From positions 1,440,001-1,504,000 of the forward strand of contig NZ_CP022364.1 of NCBI RefSeq assembly GCF_003119115.1: a stretch of 64,000 bases of DNA. Reading direction: 5' to 3'. Below are positions 43,335-52,935 of this stretch, piece after piece. The notes under the pieces were generated by a model. It saw only the letters and a list, made by a program, of their open reading frames with translations, did no database searches and was not told where the DNA came from. Positions within the stretch are counted from its first letter, which is position 1; every line of letters starts with the position of its first letter. This DNA comes from Azospirillum sp. TSH58. Lineage in GTDB: Bacteria > Pseudomonadota > Alphaproteobacteria > Azospirillales > Azospirillaceae. The position numbers and the translations under genes are program-made.

Positions 43335-44567
43335 ATGTCGCTCCCGGACCTCGGCACCTTCGCTCTCGTCAACGACCGGCTCGACCGGTTGTCCGACTAC
43401 CCCTTCACCCGGCTGGCCACCCTGCTGTCCGGGGTGACGCCGCGCAGCAACGCCGAGCCGATCATGATGTCGGTGGGCGAGCCGCAGCACCAGCCGCCGG
43501 CCATCATCGACGAGACGCTGCGCGCCAACGCCCATCTGTGGGGCAAATACCCGCCGGTCGGCGGCACGCCGGAGTTCCGCGAGGCGGTGGGCGCCTGGCT
43601 GACCCGCCGCTACGCCCTGCCGGACGGGCTGTTCGACGCCGAGAAGTCCGTCCTGCCGGTGTCCGGCACGCGCGAGGCGCTGTTCCTGCTCGCCCTGCTG
43701 GCCGTTCCGCCGTCCAAGGCGGGCCGCCAGCCGGCGGTGCTGATGCCCAATCCCTTCTACGCGCCCTACGAGGGGGCGGCGCTGCTGGCGGGCGCCGAGC
43801 CGGTGTTCCTGCCCTCGACCCGCGAGACCGGCTTCCTCCCCGACCTCGACGCGCTGACGCCGGAGCTGCTGGAGCGCACGGCGCTGTTCTACCTCTGCAC
43901 CCCGGCCAACCCGCAGGGGGCGGCGGCCGACGCCTCCTATCTGGAGCGGGCGATCGGGCTGGCGCGGCGCTACGGCTTCATCCTGGCGGTGGACGAGTGC
44001 TACGCCGAGATCTATCTGGACAAGCCGCCGGTCGGCGCGCTCCAGGTCGCGACGGGCCTCAATCACGGTGGGAAGCCCTGGGCGAACATCCTGGTCTTCC
44101 ATTCCCTGTCCAAGCGGTCGAGCGCCGCCGGGCTGCGGTCGGGCTTCGTGGCCGGCGATCCGGAGCTGATGTCCCGCTTCACCCGCCTGCGCAGCTACTC
44201 CAACGCCGGGATGCCGCTGCCGGTGCTGGCGGCCAGCGCCGCCCTGTGGCGGGACGAGGCGCATGTCGAGGAGAACCGCGCGCTCTACCGCGCCAAGTTC
44301 GACGCGGCGGAGTCCGCCCTGAAGGGGCGCTACGGCTACTACCGCCCGGACGGCGGCTTCTTCCTGTGGCTGGAGGTCGGCGATGGCGAGGAGGCGACGC
44401 GCCGCCTGTGGGCGGAGGGTGGCATCCGCGTGCTGCCCGGCGCCTACCTGACCCGCAGCAACCCCGGCGAGGCCAATCCCGGCGCCCCCTTCATCCGCAT
44501 CGCGCTGGTAAACGACGCCGAGACGGTCGCCCACGCCTGCGCCGCCATCGCCCGCATCCTGGGATAA
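43335..44567 (+). CDS. PLP-dependent aminotransferase, DapC-like (succinyldiaminopimelate type)
   Basis: A 410-residue fold-type I aminotransferase. It starts near DYPFTRLATLLSGV and shows MSVGEPQHQPP, LPVSGTREALFLLAL, LCTPANPQG, VDECYAEIYLD and the PLP-lysine motif FHSLSKRSSAAGLRSGF. This is close to alphaproteobacterial N-succinyl-diaminopimelate aminotransferase (DapC), a lysine and peptidoglycan precursor enzyme. Aspartate aminotransferase activity cannot be excluded. It lies between glnZ and ftsK. Starts at 43335 (AAAGGA 12 bases upstream) and 43314 are both possible. Confidence 0.85.
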   Translation: MSLPDLGTFALVNDRLDRLSDYPFTRLATLLSGVTPRSNAEPIMMSVGEPQHQPPAIIDETLRANAHLWGKYPPVGGTPEFREAVGAWLTRRYALPDGLFDAEKSVLPVSGTREALFLLALLAVPPSKAGRQPAVLMPNPFYAPYEGAALLAGAEPVFLPSTRETGFLPDLDALTPELLERTALFYLCTPANPQGAAADASYLERAIGLARRYGFILAVDECYAEIYLDKPPVGALQVATGLNHGGKPWANILVFHSLSKRSSAAGLRSGFVAGDPELMSRFTRLRSYSNAGMPLPVLAASAALWRDEAHVEENRALYRAKFDAAESALKGRYGYYRPDGGFFLWLEVGDGEEATRRLWAEGGIRVLPGAYLTRSNPGEANPGAPFIRIALVNDAETVAHACAAIARILG

Positions 44568-44672
44568 GGGCCGGGGGCGAGTCCCCCGCCCATCTTCGGC
44601 CTGCCCAGTCACCCCGGTCTTTCGCCCCGAAGGACGGGTCCGGTACAGCACGTTCTTGAGGACCTTCTGCCC

Positions 44673-47198
44673 ATGGCACGACCCGCAAGCCCCCGCAGCG
44701 GAAGCGGCAAAAGCGCCGGAGCGCGGCCCGCCGGAGCACGGCCGGAGAAGCCGCCCTTCTTCTCGCCCGCCACGCGCGCCTTCGTGGTGGCGCGGGCGCG
44801 CGAGCTGGCGGGCTTCGCGCTGGGCGTGGTCGGTCTGGTGCTGATGGTCATCCTGGGCAGCTACAACCCGGCCGACCCGTCCTGGAACGCGGTTCCGGCG
44901 GCGAACGCCCACATCCACAACCTGTTCGGCCGGTTCGGCGCCCATCTGGCCGACGTGCTGATCCAGTCGCTGGGCTGGGCGGCCTATCTGCTGGCTCTGG
45001 TCCCGATGATGTGGGGCTGGCGCCTCAGCCTGCAGAAGAGCGTCCGCCACCCGCTGTTCCGCAGCGTGCTGGCGGTGTGGGGCGTGCTCCTGGTCGCCAT
45101 GTTCCTCGCCGGCATGGGCGGCGGGGGCGAGGACCCGCTGAACGGCCATCCCGGCGGCAGCATCGGCATCGTGCTCCTGGACGGGGTCAGCAAGCTGCTG
45201 TTCGGCGGCCCCGGCAACCCGGCGGTCGGCACGGTGGCCGGGGCGGCCGGCGGGCTGATCCTGTTCGTCGCCATGGGCCTGTCGATCCGCGAATGGGCGG
45301 CCAGCCTGCGCGAGACCGCCGCCGGCATCGCCCGCATCGGGCGGGGCGCGCGGGCCGGCGTGTCCTTCATGCGCGACAAGGGCGCGGAGGCCGCGCGCAG
45401 CGCCGCCCGCCAGACCGGCGGCCTGCTGCGCCGCGAGCCCAGCCTCGCCACGGCGGGCAAGAAGGCCGCCGAGCCGACGCTGGACGACGCGCCCGACGAG
45501 GAGAGCGGCGCCATCACCCTGCGCGCCGCGCCGCGCGGCCGCCTGTCCGACTCCATCAGCGTGGAGCCGCGCGTGGAGGCCAGAACCCGCGACGTTCCGG
45601 TGGTCACCCCGCCCGCCGGCGGCAAGGCGAAGGCCACCGAGCAGGGGCGTCCGTCCAAGCAGGCCGCCCTCAATCTGGAGGAGGCGGACGGCTACGAGCT
45701 GCCGCCCCTCGACCTGCTCCAGATCGTCCCGACCAGCGTGCGTGGCGAGAAGGTGGACGAGGCGGCGCTGCGCGAGAACGCGGTGAAGCTGGAGGGCGTG
45801 CTGTCCGACTTCGGCGTGCGCGGCGAGGTGCAGAAGGTCCATCCCGGCCCGGTCGTCACCCTCTACGAACTGGAGCCGGCCCCCGGCACCAAGTCGTCCC
45901 GCGTCATCGGCCTGGCCGACGACATCGCCCGCTCGATGAGCGCGGTGTCGGTCCGCGTCGCCGTGGTGCCGGGCCGCAACGTCATCGGCATCGAGCTGCC
46001 CAACGCCAAGCGCGAGACCGTGCTGCTGCGCGAGCTGCTGGCCGGCGACGTCTTCGACAAGACGGCGGGCAAGCTGCTGCTGGCGCTCGGCAAGGACATC
46101 GGCGGCCAGTCGGTGGTGGCCGACCTCGCCCGCTTCCCGCACCTGCTGGTCGCCGGCACCACGGGCTCGGGCAAGTCGGTGGCGATCAACACGATGATCC
46201 TGTCGCTGCTCTACCGCCTGCCGCCCGACCGCTGCCGCTTCATCATGATCGACCCCAAGATGCTGGAGCTGTCGGTCTATGAGGGCATTCCCCATCTGCT
46301 GACGCCGGTCGTCACCGATCCGAAGAAGGCGGTGGTCGCCCTGAAATGGACGGTGCGGGAGATGGAGGACCGCTACCGCAACATGTCCAAGCTGGGCGTG
46401 CGCAACATCGAGGGCTACAACGCCCGCCTGCGCGAGGCCCGCGCCGACGGCGAGTTGCTGACCCGCCGCGTCCAGACCGGCTTCGACCCCGACACCGGCA
46501 AGCCGATCTTCGAGGAGCAGCCGCTCGACCTGAAGGAGCTGCCCTACATCGTGGTCATCGTGGACGAGATGGCCGACCTGATGCTGGTGGCCGGCAAGGA
46601 CATCGAAGCGGCGATCCAGCGTCTCGCCCAGATGGCGCGGGCCGCCGGCATCCACCTGATCATGGCGACGCAGCGCCCGTCGGTGGACGTCATCACCGGC
46701 ACCATCAAGGCCAACTTCCCGACCCGCATCAGCTTCCAGGTCACCAGCAAGATCGACAGCCGCACCATCCTGGGCGAACAGGGGGCGGAGCAGCTGCTCG
46801 GCCAGGGCGACATGCTCTACATGGCCGGCGGCGGCCGCATCACCCGCGTCCACGGCCCCTTCGTCGCCGACGGCGAGGTCGAGCAGGTGGTGAAGTTCCT
46901 GAAGACGCAGGGCGAGCCGAGCTACGTCGACGCCATCACCGAGGAGGACGACGAGGACGGCGCCTCCTTCGACGACGGGTCGGGCGCCGGCGGCGGTTCG
47001 GGCGACGACCTCTACGACAAGGCGGTGGCGGTGGTCTGCCGCGAGCGCAAGGCCTCGACCAGCTTCATCCAGCGCCAGCTCCGCATCGGCTACAACTCCG
47101 CCGCCCGTCTGATCGAGCGGATGGAAAGCGAAGGCGTGGTCAGCAAGCCCAACCATGCCGGCAAGCGCGAGGTGCTGGCCCGCAACATCGAGGAGTGA
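44673..47198 (+). CDS. ftsK: DNA translocase FtsK
   Basis: An 841-residue septal DNA pump. Four or five N-terminal membrane helices (about 30-200) anchor it at the division site. A low-complexity linker of about 150 residues follows. The motor has Walker A (GTTGSGKSVAIN, near 494), IVVIVDEMADLMLVAGKD (Walker B) and GAEQLLGQGDMLYM. A C-terminal winged-helix gamma domain (YDKAVAVVCRERKASTSFIQRQL and GYNSAARLIERMESEGVVS) reads KOPS sites. It clears chromosome dimers and terminus DNA at division. Size and plan are standard, with a short linker as in alphaproteobacteria. Confidence 0.97.
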   Translation: MARPASPRSGSGKSAGARPAGARPEKPPFFSPATRAFVVARARELAGFALGVVGLVLMVILGSYNPADPSWNAVPAANAHIHNLFGRFGAHLADVLIQSLGWAAYLLALVPMMWGWRLSLQKSVRHPLFRSVLAVWGVLLVAMFLAGMGGGGEDPLNGHPGGSIGIVLLDGVSKLLFGGPGNPAVGTVAGAAGGLILFVAMGLSIREWAASLRETAAGIARIGRGARAGVSFMRDKGAEAARSAARQTGGLLRREPSLATAGKKAAEPTLDDAPDEESGAITLRAAPRGRLSDSISVEPRVEARTRDVPVVTPPAGGKAKATEQGRPSKQAALNLEEADGYELPPLDLLQIVPTSVRGEKVDEAALRENAVKLEGVLSDFGVRGEVQKVHPGPVVTLYELEPAPGTKSSRVIGLADDIARSMSAVSVRVAVVPGRNVIGIELPNAKRETVLLRELLAGDVFDKTAGKLLLALGKDIGGQSVVADLARFPHLLVAGTTGSGKSVAINTMILSLLYRLPPDRCRFIMIDPKMLELSVYEGIPHLLTPVVTDPKKAVVALKWTVREMEDRYRNMSKLGVRNIEGYNARLREARADGELLTRRVQTGFDPDTGKPIFEEQPLDLKELPYIVVIVDEMADLMLVAGKDIEAAIQRLAQMARAAGIHLIMATQRPSVDVITGTIKANFPTRISFQVTSKIDSRTILGEQGAEQLLGQGDMLYMAGGGRITRVHGPFVADGEVEQVVKFLKTQGEPSYVDAITEEDDEDGASFDDGSGAGGGSGDDLYDKAVAVVCRERKASTSFIQRQLRIGYNSAARLIERMESEGVVSKPNHAGKREVLARNIEE

Positions 47199-47206
47199 GG
47201 GCGTTT

Positions 47207-47309
47207 GCCCCCACCCCCAACCCTCCCCCGCTCTCGCAGGAGAGGGAACTGCCGCCGCTTCGCGCTAGACTCCCTCCCCTGCGTCAGCGGGGGAGGGTTG
47301 GGGTGGGGG
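47207..47309. repeat. Inverted pair of palindromic repeats between ftsK and lolA
   Basis: The first copy (47207-47248) reads GCCCCCACCCCCAACCCTCCCCC, GCTCTCGCAGG, AGAGGGAA. The second (47272-47309) is its inverse: CCTCCCCTGCGTCAGCGGGGGAGG then GTTGGGGTGGGGGC. About 23 bases separate them. They start 8 bases after the ftsK stop. This is the same subtype as at 36534. Confidence 0.78.
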
Positions 47310-47392
47310 CATTGAGAGTTCGCTTTAATCCTTGGAACCACCGCCGCCGCGCCCCATTTCCGCCCGGAACGTCCGGTTACCTAGCAGGCATC

Positions 47393-48055
47393 ATGAAGAC
47401 CGTGTTCCGCCGCATCCTGGCCGCCGCCGCTCTCTCCGCCTCCGTCGCCATGACCGGTGCGTTCCCCGCGCCCGCCCTGGCCGCGCCACGCGCCGCCGCC
47501 CTGTCCGCCCAGGACCAGGCGCTGGTGGCCCAGGCGGAAAGCTATCTGAACGGCATCGGCACCCTGCAATCGAAGTTCGTGCAGGTCGCCCCGAACGGCC
47601 GCCAGACCACCGGCACCTTCTACCTCGCGCGTCCCGGCCGGATGCGGCTGGAGTACGACCCGCCGGTGAAGGACTTCGTCGTCGCCGACGGCGCCTTCAT
47701 CTTCTATTGGGATGGGGAGATGCGGCAGCAGTCCAGCGCCCCCATCGGCAGCACGCTGGCCGACTTCATCCTGCGCAAGAACATCCGGCTGTCCGGCGAC
47801 GTGACGGTGACCGGCGTCTATCAGGCGCCGGGGCTGGTGGAGATCAGCCTGACCGAGACCAAGGACCCCGGCAAGGGCACGCTGACGCTGGTCTTCGAGG
47901 ACCGTCCCTTCCAGCTCCGCAAATGGCGGGTTCTGGACGCCCAGGGGCTGACGACCGAGGTGGCGCTGATGAACCCGCGCGAGGGCATGCAGTTCGAGTC
48001 GAAGCTCTTCTACTTCATCGAACCCAGCAAGGGCGACTACGGCCGCAACAACTGA
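47393..48055 (+). CDS. lolA: Outer-membrane lipoprotein carrier LolA
   Basis: A 220-residue periplasmic chaperone. The signal peptide (1-30, ending ALA-AP) is followed by the LolA fold: AESYLNGIGTLQSKFVQVAPNG, TTGTFYLARPGRMRLEYDPPVKDFVVADG (read in parts) and FYWDGEMRQQSSAPIGSTLADFIL. It carries lipoproteins from the LolCDE complex to the outer membrane. Location directly after ftsK is typical of alphaproteobacteria and other groups. An inverted repeat pair separates it from ftsK, so its transcript may be partly independent. Confidence 0.94.
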   Translation: MKTVFRRILAAAALSASVAMTGAFPAPALAAPRAAALSAQDQALVAQAESYLNGIGTLQSKFVQVAPNGRQTTGTFYLARPGRMRLEYDPPVKDFVVADGAFIFYWDGEMRQQSSAPIGSTLADFILRKNIRLSGDVTVTGVYQAPGLVEISLTETKDPGKGTLTLVFEDRPFQLRKWRVLDAQGLTTEVALMNPREGMQFESKLFYFIEPSKGDYGRNN

Positions 48056-48207
48056 CCTGCCCCAACGAGTTTGCACGGAAGTCGCGCGAATCCCCGCATT
48101 TCGACAACCCGCCGCCGCAACGAAGTCCTTCTGATTCTGTTGCCGTGATGTATCGGGCGCGCTCACCCGCGTCCGGTTGCACGCGAACGGATGATGGGAG
48201 ACCTGAC

Positions 48208-48828
48208 ATGGCGACGGAGGCGATGTACGAGGCCCGGCGGGTCCAGGGCATGAACGATCTGCTGGCGCGCAACTGGTGGGCGCTGGCGCTGCGCGGGGCC
48301 GCGGCGGTGATGCTCGGCCTGCTGGCCTTCCTTCTGCCGGGGGCGACGGTCGCCACTTTGACGATTCTCCTCGGGGCTTACCTGCTGATGGACGGGGTGT
48401 TCGCCATCGTCGGCGGCATCCGCGCCGCCCAGGCGCATGAGCGAAGCCTGCCCTTCATCCTGGACGGCGTGGTCAGTCTGGTCGCGGGCGCGGTGGCCCT
48501 GCTGTGGCCGGCCGCGAGCCTGTTCGCGCTGATCTTCGTGATCGCCGCCTGGTCGGTCATCACCGGCTTCGCCAAGATCATGACGGCGTGGCGCATGCAC
48601 CGCAGCCACGGCAAATGGGCCTGGGGCGTGGCCGGCGCCCTGTCGGTTCTGTTCGGCATGGGCATGTGGGTCCTGCCGTCCCTGGGGCTGCTGGTCCTGG
48701 CGCTGGGCGTGGGCAGCTATCTGATCGCCTATGGCGCGCTGGCCATCATCACCGCCTTCCGCCTGCGCCGCTGCCTGCACGACCAGGGGCACCATCCCAA
48801 CCACGGCAACGCCGTGGCGGCGGAATAA
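48208..48828 (+). CDS. HdeD-family membrane protein
   Basis: A 206-residue protein with six predicted membrane helices in three hairpins, each of the DUF308/HdeD type (GLLAFLLPGATVATLTILLGAYLLMDG, ALLWPAASLFALIFVIAAWSVITGF and MWVLPSLGLLVLALGVGSYLIAYG). HdeD in E. coli is linked to acid resistance at high cell density. The N terminus has NDLLARNWWALALRG, a family hallmark. The start at 48208 follows GGGAGACCTGAC. It ends 4 bases before the convergent yifB stop. Its role here is not shown. Confidence 0.87.
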   Translation: MATEAMYEARRVQGMNDLLARNWWALALRGAAAVMLGLLAFLLPGATVATLTILLGAYLLMDGVFAIVGGIRAAQAHERSLPFILDGVVSLVAGAVALLWPAASLFALIFVIAAWSVITGFAKIMTAWRMHRSHGKWAWGVAGALSVLFGMGMWVLPSLGLLVLALGVGSYLIAYGALAIITAFRLRRCLHDQGHHPNHGNAVAAE

Positions 48829-48832
48829 TTAG

Positions 48833-50365
48833 TCACCGTCCGGGGGCGATGCGGCGGTAGCTGAGCGCCTCCGCGATGTGCGGGCGGCGCACGCCGCCCC
48901 CGCCGTCCAGGTCGGCGAGCGTGCGGGCGACGCGCATGACACGGTGATAGCCGCGGGCGGACAGCTTCAGCCGCTCCGCCGCCTCGGTCAGCAGGGCGCG
49001 GCCCGGTTGGTCGGGGGCGGCGGCCTTTTCCAGAAGCTCGCCGTCCGCCTCGGCGTTGGTGCGCACCGCCCTGCCCTCGGGAAAGGGGCCGAAACCGGCG
49101 TAACGCTCCGCCTGGACGGCGCGGGCCACCGCCACGCGGGCGGCCACGTCGGCGCTGCCCTCGGCGGGCGGCGGCAGGCTGAGGTCGGCGGGGCTAACGG
49201 CGGGCACATCGATGTGCAGGTCGATGCGGTCGAACAGCGGCCCGCTGATCTTCGACTGGTAGTCGGCCGCGCATTTCGGGGCGCGGGCGCAGGCCAGCGA
49301 CGCGTCGTCGAGATGGCCGCAGCGGCAAGGGTTCATGGCGGCGATCAACTGCACCCGCGCCGGGTAGGTGACGTGGTGGTTCGCCCGGCTGACCACCGCC
49401 TTTCCGGTTTCCAAAGGCTGGCGCAGAGCCTCCAGCGTGGCGCGCGGGAATTCGGGAAGCTCGTCCAGGAAAAGTACGCCCTTGTGGGCCAAGGAAATCT
49501 CGCCGGGCTTGGCGCGCGATCCGCCGCCGACCAGGGCGGGCAGGCTAGCCGACTGGTGCGGGGAGCGATAAGGGCGCTGGCGCAGCAGCCGGCCCCCCTC
49601 CAGCAGACCGGCGACGCTGTGGATCATCGACACCTCCAGCGCCTCCGCCGGGTCGAGCGGCGGCAGCAGGCCCGGCAGCCTCGCCGCGAGCATCGACTTG
49701 CCGGAGCCGGGCGGTCCGATCATCAACAGGTTGTGCGAGCCGGCGGCGGCGACCTCCAGCGCGCGCTTGGCCGTCTCGTTGCCCTTCACGTCGCGCAGGT
49801 CGAGCGGCGCTTCTGCGCTGTCCTGGATGCGCGGACGGGGGCGGGTCAGCACCTGCTGGCCGCGGAAATGATTGATGAGGGCGAGCAGCGTGGCGGGCGC
49901 CAGCACGTCCAGCCCCTCGCCCGCCCAGGCGGCCTCGCCGCCGCAGGCTTCCGGGCAGATCAGCCCGCGGTCGTGGGCAAGCGCGTTGATCGCCGCCGGC
50001 AGCACCCCGGCCACCGAGGTCAGCGCCCCGTCCAGCGCCAGTTCGCCCAGCGCGCAGTAGCGGCTCATTTCCAGATCGGGCAGCACGCCCATGACGGTCA
50101 GCAGGGCGAGCGCGATGGGCAGGTCGAAGTGGCTGCCCTCCTTCAGCACGTCCGCCGGGGCGAGGTTGACGGTGATCCGCTTGGCGGGCAGGGCGAGGCC
50201 GAGCGCGTGCAGCGCCGCCCGCACCCGCTCCCGGCTTTCGGCCACCGCCTTGTCGGGCAGGCCGACCACGGTGAAGGCGACGATGCCGCCGGACATCTGA
50301 ACCTGAACGTCGATGTCCAGAACCTCGATGCCCTGGAACGCCACCGTGTTGATCCGCGCAACCAT
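48833..50365 (-). CDS. comM: YifB/ComM family Mg-chelatase-like AAA+ ATPase
   Basis: A 510-residue ATPase. The N-terminal ChlI-like domain starts MVARINTVAFQGIEVLDIDVQVQ, read as NTVAFQGIEVLDI, and includes VVGLPDKAVAESRERVRAAL. Walker A is GPPGSGKSMLAARLPG, Walker B is GVLFLDELPEF, and MNPCRCGHLDD, a family motif, follows. The C-terminal Mg-chelatase domain has SARGYHRVMRVARTLADLDG. In Vibrio, ComM is a helicase that promotes branch migration in natural transformation. Most YifB proteins are untested. The ATG at 50365 fits homologues; 50377 is an alternative. Confidence 0.92.
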   Translation of the reverse strand: MVARINTVAFQGIEVLDIDVQVQMSGGIVAFTVVGLPDKAVAESRERVRAALHALGLALPAKRITVNLAPADVLKEGSHFDLPIALALLTVMGVLPDLEMSRYCALGELALDGALTSVAGVLPAAINALAHDRGLICPEACGGEAAWAGEGLDVLAPATLLALINHFRGQQVLTRPRPRIQDSAEAPLDLRDVKGNETAKRALEVAAAGSHNLLMIGPPGSGKSMLAARLPGLLPPLDPAEALEVSMIHSVAGLLEGGRLLRQRPYRSPHQSASLPALVGGGSRAKPGEISLAHKGVLFLDELPEFPRATLEALRQPLETGKAVVSRANHHVTYPARVQLIAAMNPCRCGHLDDASLACARAPKCAADYQSKISGPLFDRIDLHIDVPAVSPADLSLPPPAEGSADVAARVAVARAVQAERYAGFGPFPEGRAVRTNAEADGELLEKAAAPDQPGRALLTEAAERLKLSARGYHRVMRVARTLADLDGGGGVRRPHIAEALSYRRIAPGR

Positions 50366-50533
50366 ACCAGACGCCATGCTTTGGGAAATGCACGCGATTG
50401 TATGGGCGGGCGAGGAGAATTGCCAGCCTGCCGGGCGGCGCAGGGCCGTTCTGCGGCCAAGCGGCCTTGGGTGGCGGGCGGTGCTGCCCTACACTTCTTC
50501 CCAGAGCAAAACACAAACCAAGGGTCAGAGACC

Positions 50534-51280
50534 GTGCAGCTTCTTCTCAGCACCTGGGCCGAGGCCGAGGCTTACCTGAAGACCTCCAAGGGCATCATCC
50601 TGCCCATCGGCTCCACCGAGCAGCATGGGCCGAACGGCCTGATCGGCACCGACGCCATTTGCGCCGAGGTCGTGGCCCGCGGCGTCGGCGACGCCACCGG
50701 GGCCATGGTCGGGCCGACCATCCCCGTGGGCATGGCCGTGCACCACATGGACTTCGCCGGCTCCATGACGCTGAAGCCCTCCACCCTGATCGCCCTGCTG
50801 CGCGACTATGTGATGTCGCTGGCCGAGCATGGGTTCGAGCGCTTCTTCTTCGTCAACGGCCATGGCGGCAACGTCGCGTCGGTCCGCGCCGCCTTCTACG
50901 AGATCTACGCGGAGAACCGCGCCCTGCGCGGCCGGCAGGCGCCGGAACTGCGCTGCACCCTGGTCAACTGGTGGGAGAACCAGGAGATCGGCCGCCTGTC
51001 GCGGGAGCTGTTCGGCGGCAAGGAAGGCTCCCACGCCACGCCCAGCGAGGTGTCGCTGACCCAGTACGCCTATCCCGAGTCGATCAAGACGGCGGCGATG
51101 GACCCGGAAACCGCCTCGCCCGGCGGCTTCTACGACGCCCGCGACTTCCGGCGCCGCCACCCGGACGGGCGCATCGGCTCCGCCCCCGGCCTCGCCTCGC
51201 CGGAGCATGGCAAGCGCCTGTTCGAGACGGCGGTCGAGGCGATTTCCCGCCAGTACGGCGCCTTCATGGCGGAAGCCTGA
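50534..51280 (+). CDS. Creatininase-family amidohydrolase
   Basis: A 248-residue enzyme with the creatininase metal-binding set: LPIGSTEQHGPNGLIGTD (Glu, His and Asp), PTIPVGMAVHHMDFAGSMTL, FFFVNGHGGN and GSHATPSEVSLT. These proteins are cyclic-amide or formamide amidohydrolases such as creatininase, MftE and ArfB. The substrate cannot be told from sequence. It starts at a GTG with AGGGTCAGAGACC upstream and is divergent from yifB. It is followed by a peptide-type ABC binding protein gene 88 bases on, in the same direction, which may supply its substrate. Confidence 0.88.
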   Translation: MQLLLSTWAEAEAYLKTSKGIILPIGSTEQHGPNGLIGTDAICAEVVARGVGDATGAMVGPTIPVGMAVHHMDFAGSMTLKPSTLIALLRDYVMSLAEHGFERFFFVNGHGGNVASVRAAFYEIYAENRALRGRQAPELRCTLVNWWENQEIGRLSRELFGGKEGSHATPSEVSLTQYAYPESIKTAAMDPETASPGGFYDARDFRRRHPDGRIGSAPGLASPEHGKRLFETAVEAISRQYGAFMAEA

Positions 51281-51368
51281 GCGGAAAAGCCTGCCTGCGG
51301 CCTTGAACTCGGGCGGGGCTTCACCGCATCATCCCGCGCCGAGACAACGATTGGGGGAAACAGCCGTC

Positions 51369-52895
51369 ATGCCGAACCGCCAGAGGCGCGCCGCGCTCGC
51401 CATCACCATGGGAGCGGTCCTCGGGCTGGCCGGCGCGCTGGCCGCCGGTCCGGTCCTCGCGCAGACGGCCACCCGCGCCGATCTGGCCCGTACTGACTTG
51501 GTGGTCGGGATGCGGCTGGAGCCGCCGCACCTCGACCCCACGGCGGGGGCGGCCGCGGCCATCGACGAGGTGACCTACGCCAACCTGTTCGAGCCGCTGA
51601 CCCGCATCGGCGCCGAAGGCAAGGTGGTGCCGGGCCTCGCCGAGAAGTGGGAGGTGTCGGCGGACGGGCTGACCTACACCTTCCACCTGCGCAAGGGCGC
51701 CAAGTTCCACGACGGCACCGCCGCCGATTCGGCGGACGTGAAGTTCTCGCTGGACCGCGCGCGCGGCGCCGAGTCGGTCAACGCGCAGAAGGGCTACTTC
51801 GCCGCCATCGCCGGGGTGGAGGCGCCCGACGCGCGGACCGTGGTGGTCACCCTGTCGCGGCCGGACGGGCTGTTCCTCTTCCACATGGCGTCGGGCGACG
51901 CCGCCATCGTCGCCCCGGAATCGGCGGGCGCCAACAAGCAGACCCCGGTCGGCACCGGCCCCTTCAAGTTCGAGCGCTGGGTGGCCGGCGACCGGGTGGT
52001 GCTGGTGCGCAACCCCGACTATGACGGGCCGAAGCCGGCGCTGGAGCGCGTCACCTTCCGCTTCATCAGCGACCCGGCGGCCCAGGTCGCCGCGCTGAAG
52101 GCCGGCGACATCGACAGCTTCCCGCAGTTCGACACCTACGAGGCGCTGCCCCAGTTCCGCGACGACGGGGCCTTCACCGTCATGGTCGGCACGACGGAGG
52201 GGGAGACGATCCTCGGCACCAACAACGCCCGCAAGCCCTTCGACGACGTCCGGGTGCGCCGGGCCATGGCCCACGCCATCGACCGCAAGACGCTGATCGA
52301 CGGGGTGCTGTTCGGCAACGGGGCGGCCATCGGCAGCCACTTCCCGCCGCACCGCGCCGGCTATGTCGACCTGACCGGCCTCTACCCCTACGACCCGGAC
52401 AAGGCCAAGGCGCTGCTCGCCGAGGCCGGCCTTCCCGACGGGTTCGAGACGACGCTGCGCCTGCCGCCGCCGATCTACGCCCGCCGCTCCGGCGAGTTGA
52501 TCGCCGCCATGCTGGCCGAGGTCGGCATCCGCGTGAAGGTCGAGCCGATGGAATGGGCGCCGTGGCTGGAGAAGGTGTTCAAGGGCAAGGATTACGACCT
52601 GACCCTGATCGCTCACACGGAGCCGCTCGACATCGACATCTACGGGCGCCCCGACTACTACTTCAACTACCAGAGCGAGCGCTTCAACGCCGTGGGGGCG
52701 GAGCTGGACCGCACGCAGGACAATGCCAAGCGCAACGCCCTTTACGGCGAGCAGCAGCGCATCCTGGCCGAGGACGCGGTGAACGGCTTCCTCTTCATGC
52801 TGCCCTCGGCCACCGTGCAGAAGTCGGCGGTGCAGGGCATGTGGGTCAACCGCCCGATCCAGGCCAACGACGTGACGGGCGTCCGGTGGAAGTGA
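51369..52895 (+). CDS. ABC transporter substrate-binding protein, family 5 (peptide/nickel type)
   Basis: A 508-residue periplasmic binding protein. A Sec signal peptide (1-31, ending VLA-QT) precedes the SBP_bac_5 domain with LEPPHLDPTAGAAAAIDEVTYANLFEPL (read in parts), WEVSADGLTYTFHLRKGAKFHDG and DVRVRRAMAHAIDRKTLIDGVLFG. There is no lipobox. It binds a peptide, opine or similar solute. Two permease genes follow (dppB-like 40 bases on, then dppC-like). No ATPase gene is adjacent. The upstream creatininase-family gene is co-directional, so the ligand may be an amide-containing compound (inference). Confidence 0.93.
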   Translation: MPNRQRRAALAITMGAVLGLAGALAAGPVLAQTATRADLARTDLVVGMRLEPPHLDPTAGAAAAIDEVTYANLFEPLTRIGAEGKVVPGLAEKWEVSADGLTYTFHLRKGAKFHDGTAADSADVKFSLDRARGAESVNAQKGYFAAIAGVEAPDARTVVVTLSRPDGLFLFHMASGDAAIVAPESAGANKQTPVGTGPFKFERWVAGDRVVLVRNPDYDGPKPALERVTFRFISDPAAQVAALKAGDIDSFPQFDTYEALPQFRDDGAFTVMVGTTEGETILGTNNARKPFDDVRVRRAMAHAIDRKTLIDGVLFGNGAAIGSHFPPHRAGYVDLTGLYPYDPDKAKALLAEAGLPDGFETTLRLPPPIYARRSGELIAAMLAEVGIRVKVEPMEWAPWLEKVFKGKDYDLTLIAHTEPLDIDIYGRPDYYFNYQSERFNAVGAELDRTQDNAKRNALYGEQQRILAEDAVNGFLFMLPSATVQKSAVQGMWVNRPIQANDVTGVRWK

Positions 52896-52935
52896 TCCGG
52901 CGCGGCCGGACCGGACCCCGCGGGGGCTGACCCGC

